From: Beta vulgaris subsp. vulgaris
Lineage: Eukaryota; Streptophyta; Magnoliopsida; Caryophyllales; Amaranthaceae
Assembly: GCF_026745355.1 (NCBI RefSeq)
Contig: NC_079209.1
Coordinates: forward strand, 30,436,444 to 30,500,443
DNA: 64,000 nucleotides
Direction of reading: 5' to 3'
Shown: positions 46,801-58,800 of the stretch, one piece after another
Layout: each line of letters opens with the position of its first letter
Position numbering within the stretch: the stretch's first letter is position 1
Notes under the pieces: generated by a model
Seen by the model: the letters and a program-made list of their open reading frames with translations, nothing else
What the model was told of the DNA's origin: nothing
Database searches by the model: none
Made by a program: the position numbers and the translations under genes

Positions 46801-49800
46801 GAATTGACGAAACTGTTTTCGTCCTCGCCCGGTCGGGCGGATCTCGCCCGGTCGGGCGCGCAAGCTATTCTGGGAAATCTGGGGACCGCCCGACCGAATT
46901 TCGCTCGGACCGCCCAGGCGGGTCGGCGGATAACGCGGAAACGCGTTTTTGAGCCGCTAAGTATAAATTGGTTATCTATACCTAGGTTTTAAGCGGCGAA
47001 TTAGTCTCTTTTCTCTCTGTAATCTGGTTTTCCTCACATAATAAAATATTCTCTCCCTCTCTGCAGTGGACGTAGCCAAATTGGTGAACCACGTAAATCT
47101 GTTGTCTGTTTTTATTGTTTTTGCATTCATTATTTGTTTCTCTCTCACGTCCGTTATAACAAATCCAATGGTTAAAAAGCCCAAAATTGTAGATCATCCA
47201 TTATGGGTAAAAAAAGCATAAAAATTAATGATAGTTTATAAGTGAGGTGGAAGTGAGGAAATATTAAAATAATTGATGATTCAAATTTTTCGATCAACCA
47301 TTGTCTATGCTCTTAGGAAACTATGTAATTTACTTGCTTTAGACTTCTAGTTTGTTTTAGTTGTGATATGAATTTAAAGTCCAAAAAATTCACAATGTAT
47401 ACCCTAGGATCTCTTCTTTGTTGTAGGCGCCTCTAGCACTTCATTCCTACATGAGCTTAAACAAGTATGAGCACCCTTAGGAGCAGCATCTAAGGACGTA
47501 GGCAAAGCACCCCGAACACTCTCCTCATTGACCATAGGAACATGCTTAGGCGGTAGTGGTTTCAAACCATTTCTTTCCCCATTCATAAGAGCCGAACATA
47601 TGTTGTCCCTCCCATGATGAATCACACTCTTATCCCACTGCCATGGACGCCCAAGAAGTAAAGAACTAGCCGTCATTGGTACCACATCACACCACAATCT
47701 GTCCATGTATCCTCCAATTTGAAAAGAGACAAGGGCTTGCTTATTAACCCACACACCACTAGGAGCATCCAACCAACTAAAAACTTGTATGGTTTAAATG
47801 TGGTTGAGTAGGCAATCGTGCATCATTCACCATAGAAACAACACACACGTTACTACATGAACCACTATCAACAATAACTGAAAAAGTCTTACCATTGACG
47901 AGGCAACATGTTTGGAACAAATTTTCCCTTTGCTCTTGCTCAAGTGAAGCTTGGGGAGTAGCCATTAAAGTCTTGCAAGGATCAAGTTGTGATGCTCTTA
48001 TTCCGGTTCAAACATGGGGGTAGAGTCCTAAAAAGAAGCAGAAACCACGTTGTCCAAGGAGGCACGCTCCTTGTCCTTCTCAAGTGAAGCAAGCAAGACT
48101 TGGTGATCCTCGTAGGAAACCAAGAGTTTATTTGGACACTCTCGTTGAAGGTGACAAAAACCCTTGCACTTGAAACACATACGGTCCTTCATGCTTTGTT
48201 GCCCCGGAGTTAAAGCCCTTTCCTTTGCCTTAAAATCTGTCACCACTGTCGTTTCTACAGCCTTCCCTTTCTCTAAAGTGTCAATCTTTGAAGAGAATGT
48301 GGTTTCATTTTTAGGGGTAGAAGAAGGTCGAAACTTCCTGCTTTTAAGCTTCTTTTTGCTGCCTTTCCACTTTACTTGCTAATTGACACAACTCATCACA
48401 CGTGTTATAAGTTTGCAATTCAACAAGATTAGCATTAGGCTTATTCATTCCAAACAGAAATTTAGGTCATTTTTTGCTCCTCTTCCTTACATCCACATGC
48501 CAAATATAATTTCTCAAACTCGATCACATATTCAGCCATAGAAAGATGATCTTGTTGAAAATAACTTAGCCTAAGATACAATTCTTGCTTATAGGACTTG
48601 GGAAGAAACCAGTTTCTCAATTTCGATTTTAATGAAGTTCAAGTTTTAATCTTTTCCTTCCCATCTCTCACTCTTTGCACTTGAAAAGAGTCATACCAAT
48701 CATATGCATATTCATTAAGTTTAAGTATAGTATGATTAAAATGTTGAGTATCATCCATACCTTTGTGATCAAACATGCGTTCAACCCTCCTTTCCCAATT
48801 GAAATGAGTCTGAGGGTCCTTCAATCCATTGAATTCCGAAAGATCCCCAAGTTTCAATTCGGATTCTTAATGGTTCTTTGCTCCTATCCTTTCGGTTGTG
48901 AGTTTATCTAGGAGTATGGAATTGTCGTTGGTCTGTGTCTCATAGTCCTCCAGTCATGCATCAAGAAGCTCAGCCACTTCTGCAGTCGTCTTATCCACCA
49001 TAGTTGTCATCCAAGCCTTAAGTGCCTCGGATTCTCCCATGTTGATTTCAACTGTCAGGAATTTTCGTCAAACGTTTCTGCTTAATGTGAGTTCGTTACT
49101 AAACGGATTACTACGAAATTTTAACACAATAAACTTTAAGATGTCTACTATTACCAGCCAAATTTTCAGCCCAATCCAAGCTTGCACGCTCCCTCACGCG
49201 TCTCTACAATCGCACTGCTCTGATACCAAACTGATATGAATTTGAAGTCCGAAAAATTCACAATGTAATACCCTAGGATCTAAGTGACGTTTTTATGGTG
49301 TTTTATGATTGAAAACTCAAAAATAAGAAGTAAAAATAAACAAAGAAAAGCTCTTGTTCCCTCGAGAACTAGAGGATCTCTCACCAACCTCGTTTAGGAG
49401 ATGCACACAAATCACGATTTGTATGTTCTTAGTACAACGACCAAATATTCAATGCAATAAGCACTCGAATTCTTTTTACTCAAAATCACTCATGCCTTGA
49501 ATGGTAGCATGGTGTATCCATTTATAATATTCGAAACTTGTCCTGCAAGTACTTGCAAGAACCGAAAATTAGTCCTAAGTATTTTAAGAAATACAACCAA
49601 GGACCTTGCATCATAATCCCTTAGATTCCGGGAGAGATTAAAGGAGAACTTAACGAAACAACAAATCAGCCCCAAATCCCCTTACACGCCTAAATGAAAT
49701 AAGGAAACTACTACTTGGCATACTTGGAGCAAAAGAACACTAAGACTCAGTTAATTTAACTAAGATAATTAAATCGCATATTTTTGGTAAATTTTAATAT

Positions 49801-52800
49801 ATTAACCATTGAATTTTTAATTTTTTATGGTTAAATGGGGTTATATTATGCATCAAAAATTTAAGGTTAGATTATGCATCAAACAATATCTTGAGTTATT
49901 TTTAATAGATATACTAGCCATTTACTTTTTATACAAAAATATTAAACAATATACATGTAAAAATATAAATAATAAGTTTTCTTCCTCCCTAGAATATATG
50001 ACTATATGGGGTTAGTTTAGGTAAAGATTAAAAGAACAATAGAAGTCATTAAAAAAAAGGTGGTGTACACCTGTACAAAAAAAAGCATTAAGTTAGTTTT
50101 TTGTACAAAAATATTAAACAACACTACATCTATTTTTTTAAAGATGGTGTATTGGTGTACACCTGTACCAGTGTCCTCTAAAAATCATGTGCTTTATGCT
50201 CTTCTGCCTAGTGCCTATCTCCATTCTTAATAGCTTAGCTCTTAAGAAGAATAAAGAAATGAGGAGGCAGGAGCGACGAAGGTTGAAGAATAGCGACGGG
50301 ACTCCGACGAAGAAGAAAATCGGCGAGAGTCAAGAAGAAGAACTTCGAAGGAGAAGAAACGAGGGGCAACTCAAAGGAGAATAAAACGACCGGCGAGAAG
50401 ACCGGTGAACTTCGAAACGGCCGGTGACCGGCGGGTGGCGAGGCGGCGATGAATCCCATAACTTTGCACTTTTCATAGACGAGTTAAGAGATATTTTTGG
50501 GATTTTGAAAATGAAACCCTAGAATGTATTGTGAATTTGGGCCTCTGACATTTCATCAAACCTGTTGGGTACGTGGGTTTAGTGTAGAAAACATATCCAA
50601 CCCGTCCCCGACTTTGAATTTGTCATCCCCAAGAACAGCCCACGTACCCGGCCCTATGGATTCGTTTCGGGTACGAATCCCAGACGAATCTGTACCGTAC
50701 CCGGGACGTGAAACGGTCCCTGGGAGGTGTACCTATGCATCATAGTTGATTTTTTATCTGAGATTTGCTTTCTTGGTTCGAGAATCATTCAAGATCGTTC
50801 TTTTAATCAAGAACTCGAAAGATAGCCTTCAAATCCACATCAATTGTTGTGGCTGCTGGGATCAAAAAGGAAATTTATTGAATTTTGAGGGTTTCACTCG
50901 TGCAAGATGCCGGAGACTATGGAGACTATTACGGCCCTACCAAAGAAACTTGCGGACCTCGTGGATATGCAAGCTGATGTGGAAGCAACCATGCTGGAGA
51001 TAAGGGGTGAAGATGGTGATGAAGATGCCGAGGCACATCGGAGAGGAGGTTGGATCGACTTTCAACCATAAGCAACTTGATGAATATGCTCGCTTCTCAT
51101 ATATGCTACCCTCAAGCTTGTAAGGTATGCATCCCTTTGGTTTGATTCGCTTCAATCTAAAATGATTCCGAAGGAAAAGAACCACTTGACACATGGACTG
51201 AATTGAAAACAAAGATAAAAAAGAGATTTGTGCCACAAAACCACATGCAAGATTTGTTTTTGAAATTCAACTCTTTCACGCAAGGTTCCATGAGTGTTTA
51301 AGAAATATATTAAGGATTTTGAGCGCCTCTACATAGCTTGTGATTATAGAGATCAAGAAGAGCAAAAGATTGCGAAGTTTGTGCTTGGTTTGAGCAAAAA
51401 CTTAGCGTAACTATGTGGAGTGCAACCTCTTACAACGTTTGATGAAGTATGCTCTTTGGCGTGCAAATTGGAGAGGCAACATAAAGGCTCATCTTTTGGT
51501 GAGTTTAAATACTTCAAAAACGAAACTGAACTTCCTAGCTCGTCTAAAGAAGTCATGGATGCAAAGCCTACGACGCAAGAGGTCATGGATGCGTTGAAGG
51601 GTAAGCTCAGTGTTGGAAATTCCAAAGAGCCATCCGTGAAGAAAACAGTGTGCTTTTTTTTTTTTTGGTGTTATCAAGATTTGCTTTCTTGGTTCAAGAA
51701 TCATTCAAGATTCGTTCTTTTAATCAAGAACTCCAAAGATAGCCTTCAAATCGACATCAGTAAGGTAGTCTGGAAAGGGAACAAACCTATACAATATAGA
51801 GAATTACGTAAATGTAGGAAGATCTTTAGGGAAAGGATGGAATATATAGCTGGCTAGCTTCTGTTTTACAGCTTGTTTCAAGCTGTTTTAGATGCACTAA
51901 ATAAACTCTGGTTTGTTAAGTAAAATTAAAATTATGACCTTTGATTGTTAAAATATTGTTAAAATAATGTGAGACCTATTCCAGTGAGACTTAAGGATTT
52001 ACTTTCCATGTAACTGACTCGTTTTCCCCAGAACTAAGGACTCAAGACATCAACCAGTAACGCGGTAACATATGTCTGATGTATGTACATACATACCTGT
52101 AGACTGGATCAAGAACAACACCAGTAGCAGAAGCAATGTCCTTGACAAAGTTAAGCTCCTCTTGTGTGTTGATTGCATAACCCAAACCTTTGGCCTGTAG
52201 AGATCAGCAACTCCTTATGAAATACTAAAATGAAACCGTCAACTCTGCTTGGATACTCCCTAGATTAAACCAATAGAGTGACTACCGTATTAATTCAAAA
52301 CTACCCACAAGAGATCACCCCATAGCATATTATCAGAGAATAGTGTAGGCACATAATTCTCAACTACATTCCCAAATGAAAGAGTCATATCAAAATGATA
52401 AAATGCATTATTCATCATTACTCATTAGCTCATTATGCTCTTGCAGAATTATTGTAATGCGTTAGGCATTGGAAGAAAGGGTGAAATGGGGAATATTCCC
52501 CAGAGTTGGTTATGGAGTAATTTGGTCGTGACAGATAGAGAAGCAAATAAGTAGTTCTTTTGAGAGTTCCCTCCCCTCTAGTATGGGAAGATTGTAGTTG
52601 ATCTTTAGACATTCATATCCTTCTCTTTTCCATCTTCTTGCTTATTTACATTCGAGTTCCTAGCAGCTCCTCAATTGAAGTTTTTTTTCTCAATATAATA
52701 TACCCAAGCATAGCACTTATGAGCTAATTCTTACAAATTGAATTGCAAGGCAAAAGATACCTACTCTCTTGTCTGAGACACACACATGCATATTTATAAA

Positions 52801-55800
52801 CTGATGGATATACAATACTTCAGACAGCATAGGGAGCAGTCATCAGGATCTTTAACAAGGTAAAAATATAACGTGATCAATTGGATTTCATTAGCACATT
52901 TTCTACCCAAAAAATTGATACAAGTATTCGACTAAATGAGAATTAAGACAAAAATGTGAAGTCAGAAGAGGATAAGAGTAAGAAAGAGATGAAGCATCCT
53001 TCAGAACACCCACCCTCCCCCCCCCCCCCCCCCCCAAACAAAAATAAAAAGGAAAACAACATGAACACTATCAAGCAGACATTTTGTGTCTAGACCACAT
53101 CATTAATCATACACAATAAATACATGATAGAGGTACATCTCTTACATCCTATCCCAAAGGACGAGGACTCTCTTGCGTGTCAACTTATTATTAAACGATC
53201 CCATGACAATAAATTTGCATTGAACATCAACGCCTAAAGTAAAATAATTTGACTTTGTTTTTGCTAAACTATAAGAATCATACATGATACACTTGATATG
53301 TTCATTTTATATAAGGTTTCCCCCCCATTTCCGGATAACTTTATGTGCTAACAATGCTATTAGGACACGTTTTCTACTAACTTTCTCCGTTTAATTGTGG
53401 GTTGTTGTTTCAGTGTAGAGTCGTAGGGTTTAGGGGGAATTTTCAAAGAGTCGTGTCGGAGGAGTTTTGGAGCTTCTAAGAGAAGATTCTGGATGTCCCA
53501 GATACAATCCCGAGGCCACGGAGAGTTGCGAGCATGAAGAAAGGGCATAAAAGTCTTTTTCCAAGACTTAGGGCTCTGCACTACCCTACTAGGCGAGATT
53601 GGTTCTATCGTGCCACAATTATCTTATTTGTTGCGGCACTATATTGCGAAAGGTTCACTACTCGATTGACGCTTCAGCCGCGCAATTGGGCAGGCCTGCA
53701 CTATGCTATTGGGCGGGCTGTTTTATCACTGACTATGCTGCATGGGTAAAGCTTTCCACTACAGAGCAAGCTGCACGGACAACATTGACTTTATTTTTAA
53801 TGAAAGACTTCTTTCATTAATATAACTCTTTTCACTCATTTATATAGATAAGAACTTTTAAAGTTTACCTAGGACATCTTAATTTCAGCCCTTATTTTAT
53901 CGTTTTCTTAGTTTTCTCTCTGAAGAGCCCGAGACATCATACTTTAGATTTCAACATCGTTTGAGGTTCTGCAAGATTATTTCTTTCCATCATTATTTTG
54001 TTTTTAAGGAATTATTGATTGTTATTGCTTTATTGATTCCATTAAATTCATGATTACGAATATCTAAATAAATCTATTTTCATTCTTCATCCTTATGAGT
54101 GAGTAATCCTTTTCTAGGGCAAAGTGAGGAGAGTCATGTTTATACTTTTAATTATTATGCTCCGAATTCCTTTAATGGTTGGGTTAATATTTGAGTGATT
54201 CCAATTGATTTGTTTATATAGTTTAATTCATGTAATTGCGCAATATTATGGTAGATATTAATCTGATTATGTTAGCGGCTGGATCGCAGATCTAGATTTA
54301 AGAGTGTTAAGACCCGACAGTAGTATTAATAATTCAACTGTTAATCCAAGTATTATTGAATTGCATTGTATTATTGGATTGGTAATCCAAGTATTATTGA
54401 ATTGCATTGTATTATGGGATTGGTATAAGCATGTTGGAGCGAACGAATGTCTTAGGTTTTGATTAATAGATTTATATTCATATCTTAATTTAGCTTTTAT
54501 TAGTTTAGATATCATTCATTCTAACACTCTTTTTCATGAAATACTTAAATGATTGAACATTGATTGATAGAAAACATGCACTTTCGATATTAATTTTCAA
54601 CTCAAAAATGTGCACAACACCACTTGAGAAAGTTACTTCTTTTATGGGTAAATATGACATCATGGAGGAGAGATATCATGTTCCTGGGAAAAAGATATTT
54701 AAAGGTAAGAGCCCACAAGTTACAAATCTTCATCATTTTCGAGTTGAAGTTTTGTAAAGTGTCATTGACCTTCAATTGCAAGAACTTGAGAATCGGATTC
54801 CGGACATAAGTAAGGAACTACTTGTGTGTATGTCTTGTTTTAATCCTAATTACCAATTTTCTTTCTTTCACAAAAGAAAATTGATTAAACTTGCCAAGTT
54901 TTATCTCAATGAGTTTTAAAGTACCGAAATGATACTTTTTGATTGGTCACTTGAAAATTTCATTGTTGGTTTTACAGGATTATGAGAGATTTTGGAATTT
55001 AAAGAGTCGTGGCGAGCTTTCAATGAAACTTGTTGAACGGTAAAGTCCAAAACGCATGATCGGGTCTACTTGCTTTTGAAATTGGTGGTGGTTCTTTCCG
55101 TTGCAACTGCAAGTGTAGAAAAAGTATTTTCTAAATGACGCAAGTGAAAGATAAATTGCGTAATAGCATGTGAGATTATTTGTTGAATGAGTGCTTGATT
55201 ACTTATTTAGAGAAAGATTTGTTTTTGAATGTTAGCAAAGGTGATATTATGAATCGATATCATAACATGAAAACTCGTCGAGAACAATTGTAATATTTTC
55301 TAAGTACTATTTGGTTGTAATATAAATATTTATTGCTTTTGGAAACTTTTTATGATTTTTTTTTGATGTATTGGTCATTGGTTGTATTGCGGATTTGCGT
55401 TAGTTTGACCAACCATTTTCCAATTCCTGGATCCGCCACTAGACACGGCATTAGGCAAAACATACAGGAAGCCAGAAACTAACATAAGAAATTGTTCAGA
55501 ACAAAGATAAGTGGACATACATTTTGAATGTTCACAATGTCACGAGAGCTGATTCCAGCCTTAAGTCCATCAAGGAGGCCTTGAACATAGTCATAGAAGT
55601 AATCCGGATCATCACAAACTGAAAATGCATGAACCTGCAGAGCCAAGCAATATAAGACCATCAAAACATACAGGAAGCCAGAAACTAACATAAGAAATGC
55701 ATGAACCTAACATGAATGACATAGTTTGTCAAGTGAGACCTACTTTTGCCTTCAAATTACTCAGCCATGACCCCAATGACAGACCAGCAATCGTACCACC

Positions 55801-58800
55801 ACTGAACATAACGCAAGTACGAACAATATTAGTAAAAAGTGTCAGTAAAGGCTATGTTTAATTCACCTTATGTGATGTCAACTTATTTTTTCTCAACAAC
55901 AACAACAATTAATAATAATTATAATTATAATTATAATTATAATTATTATAAAAATAATAATTATCATAATAATAATATCGTTAGTAATCGACACAAGTCC
56001 TTTTAAGTTCAAATCAAGTGCCTCTCACATCTATTAGCCAATATAATTAATAGTGGCTTAAAATCATGTTACTTTATGTAAATGGAAATCTTGAGGACTC
56101 AAGAAACATTACCCATATTGGCAATTTGCAATCCTTCTTAAAGTACATGTCATAGGAAACCTACAGAAGGATGAGGAGCTAGCTCATGTGGTAGAGAACT
56201 CCCCTCTGATCCTTGAGGTCAGGGGTTCGATCCTTACCCCCAACATTATGTTGGGGTATTTCCTTAGCATGCTTTGCATGCTTTACCAGCCAATGTGCTG
56301 GTAGTTCCTACAAGGCTAGTAGCCTTGGTAGGGGTTAGCCTTGGGCTGACTTAATTTCCTAATCAAAAAAATAAATAAAAAAAATAAATAGGAAACCTAC
56401 AGTGTTATTATACTACAATGGTAACCTCCTTAGATATTTCAAGAAGCAAATGCATGAACGAAAATCATTTCAAAAAAGTACTAGTTTCTGACTAGTGTGG
56501 TAATGGATGTCTGATAACTATCTTAAGCAATGGGACTCGTCAAAGTTGCTACACAATCATACCAAGGCACACTATGTGGCCTCCAAGACAGGTTTCTCAT
56601 ATGGTTTTTGGTGGTGGCTTAGAGACCTATGCAGCAGCATGGCACACCTATGCCTCTTAGAGACGTAACAGTGCTGAGTGAGGATTTTTTTCCATAGAAA
56701 CAAGGATGTCACATTCCTTCGGCATGGTAATTTTTGTGCTACCTAGAGTAGGAGCAAAGTCAAAGATTTTGGCTTCCACCAACTTCGAATTCTTTGGCAA
56801 TTAGAGGTTATAGTTAACAGAGTAAGCTAATAGGTTTGACAAGAGTTAGCAGTAGCACTTTTGGAATGGTGCTCTGTCAAAGGATTGACTAACTGGTGCG
56901 CAATCTTGTAATCCTTACCCTGAAAAAATTATATAGAATAAAAACTCACAGACAATGACTGATAAAGAAAGGAAAAAAAGGATGAGTGCAAGAAGGAACA
57001 ATGAGCAAAGGAAAACTCGACAAAGAAGGATGTGGCAAAAGATGGAGAAAACTACAGGTTCTGAAAGATAAAGAAGACATTAGTTTCGAGTCTCGACTGT
57101 ATATTGTTAGTAATTACATGTGTTACCAGAAAAATAAGAATTCCACCCATCTTGTTTCTTCATTGGTATGGAGGACAAATTTAAGGAGCATAAATGTCTC
57201 AACTAGGAAATTTTATCCTTTGATGTTACAAAATGTTTATGCTTTTAAAAAAGTAGCTACTCCCTCTCTCTCTTTAATGGGCCATATTGTGTTAAAGGTC
57301 ATTTCAAAGGAATTGGATTGTTTACCATTCACCCTTGAAAATTTCAACAGTTACCATGAACAAGGCGCATCAGATTTTATTTGAAGCAAAAATAATATGT
57401 GAAAGTTCGTAATTTGACTTACCATATATGCATACTGGCCTATTATACTGGGGCATGAGAAAAAGGGTGTGGCCTACTAGAGAGGGATAGAGAGAGTAAT
57501 AGTAATAACGTATAGCTCAAGCAACATGTACTATCTGTAGTTTTCTGTCAAACTGGGATTAAATTGGTTCTTTCAGGATCAGGTGGCTTCTAAGCTTCCT
57601 AATTGCCAAACTGGGCCTTCTTTATGTATATTTATGCAAGCTATGTAACTCAAAACTTTTTCACCCCACGCATCCGTGTGAAATCATCAACACTCCAACA
57701 GGCAACACTTCATTTTTTGAAAAGGTTTCACCAAATAGAAATGTGTCCAAGTGTTCCCATATCCTCAGTGCAATTTTTCTGTTTTCATTGATGCTCCTAT
57801 GCTTTCCCAAATCCTATTTTATAAGACATAACATATTGAAAATAAATTCCACATCACACTTTAGTCACAAGATCAATAGAGGCTTGTGCAGACCTGCCAC
57901 ATGCCACAACAATGTCATCAAATCTTCTCGAGTCTGCAACAGTATGAAGCTGCTGCTCTATCTCCCTGATCGCCTCGATGTAACCCCTTAAAGAAACAGA
58001 AGCACAGAGATGATTCCAACGTCATAACATTAAAACACAACCAAGCACTGCAACAACCTTATATAAAACAATAGATGTACAACAAAAGGGTGGTAAAAAA
58101 AATGTGATCGATAAGAGCATTTGAGAAAGCAAGGTTAGGGTACTTCTCTAGCTCATAATTTAGGACGGATAAGATCTAAGGAAATTAAATACACTCTAGC
58201 AGCATTTAAATGCTATGCTCTTGTCACTAAGGGTGTATTCTCTTCACCTTATTTTCGCACAATTTATCTAAACTTGTTGGAATTTAACGGAACTTACTAA
58301 AGCTTATTTTATATCATTACTTCTTACGAGAACTTATCCCAACTTATTTTTTAAGGTACAAAGAACGCACCCTAAGAGCAACTGAGGGATAAAGATCATA
58401 GAACCATTCATTGAGACGGTGAGACCAATCTTTTAAATATAGATAGTTCAATTGTAATACCTTAAATATTTATAGCTTTAATAATTATTGAAGATATAAT
58501 ATTACTATCGAAAAGTCAAATTTGTTTCTAAAGAGCCCTACCATTAACAATGCTTTAATATTTGGAACAATGAAATTAATTTCAGAAGAGCATATTATCA
58601 ACGTTGGTCTGAAAGAAAATTATTTTGAAAAGTTAAAGATTATGGGGGTTCAAACAAAAGTTCATTGATTCATGTTCCTAACCTTTAATAACTGACATGC
58701 TAGAATCTCAACCTTTAATAGTTAAATGACCTGTCATGATAACCGAAAATTAACTTGCCCTAAAATAATGGACTTGAATTGGTATGAGACTCGCCCTCAT

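Larger units (their letters stand above)
44225..47161 (+). mobile_element. Copia retrotransposon, structurally complete but gag-protease only
   Basis: LTRs lie at 44225-44825 and 46583-47161. Both start TGTAAGAATAGTGACTTG and end CGTTATAACA. The 5-bp target duplication AATCC lies at 44220-44224 and 47162-47166, proving both ends. The primer-binding site CTGGTATCAAGAGC (44828-44841) follows the left LTR, and a purine-rich AAGGTAGAGATT precedes the right one. Only gag and the protease region are present, and no integrase, RT or RNase H is seen. It is therefore a non-autonomous derivative of about 2.9 kb, sitting in the last intron of the desulfhydrase gene on the opposite strand. Confidence 0.95.
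47357..49775 (-). mobile_element. Gypsy retrotransposon, minus strand, internally deleted, 3' LTR reduced to its end
   Basis: On the minus strand an LTR (about 49775-49232) is followed by a primer-binding site TGGTATCAGAGC (about 49227-49216), gag, a zinc knuckle and protease. The last 50 bp of the LTR then appear again at 47406-47357 (AGATCCTAGGGTATACATTG and on to ATTCATATCA). RT, RNase H and integrase and most of the 3' LTR are missing, so one deletion runs from just after protease into the 3' LTR. The right boundary is approximate. The LTR is related to 31050-31428. Confidence 0.75.

Noticed and set aside
56167..56240. Functional tRNA gene
   Set aside because: A and B boxes are present, but no cloverleaf with acceptor stem pairing is visible. 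An A/T-rich tail and target duplications show a SINE.
56986..57384. 132-codon plus-strand ORF in a desulfhydrase intron
   Set aside because: It has no domain, no similarity I recognise and no start context. Composition is like the surrounding intron.
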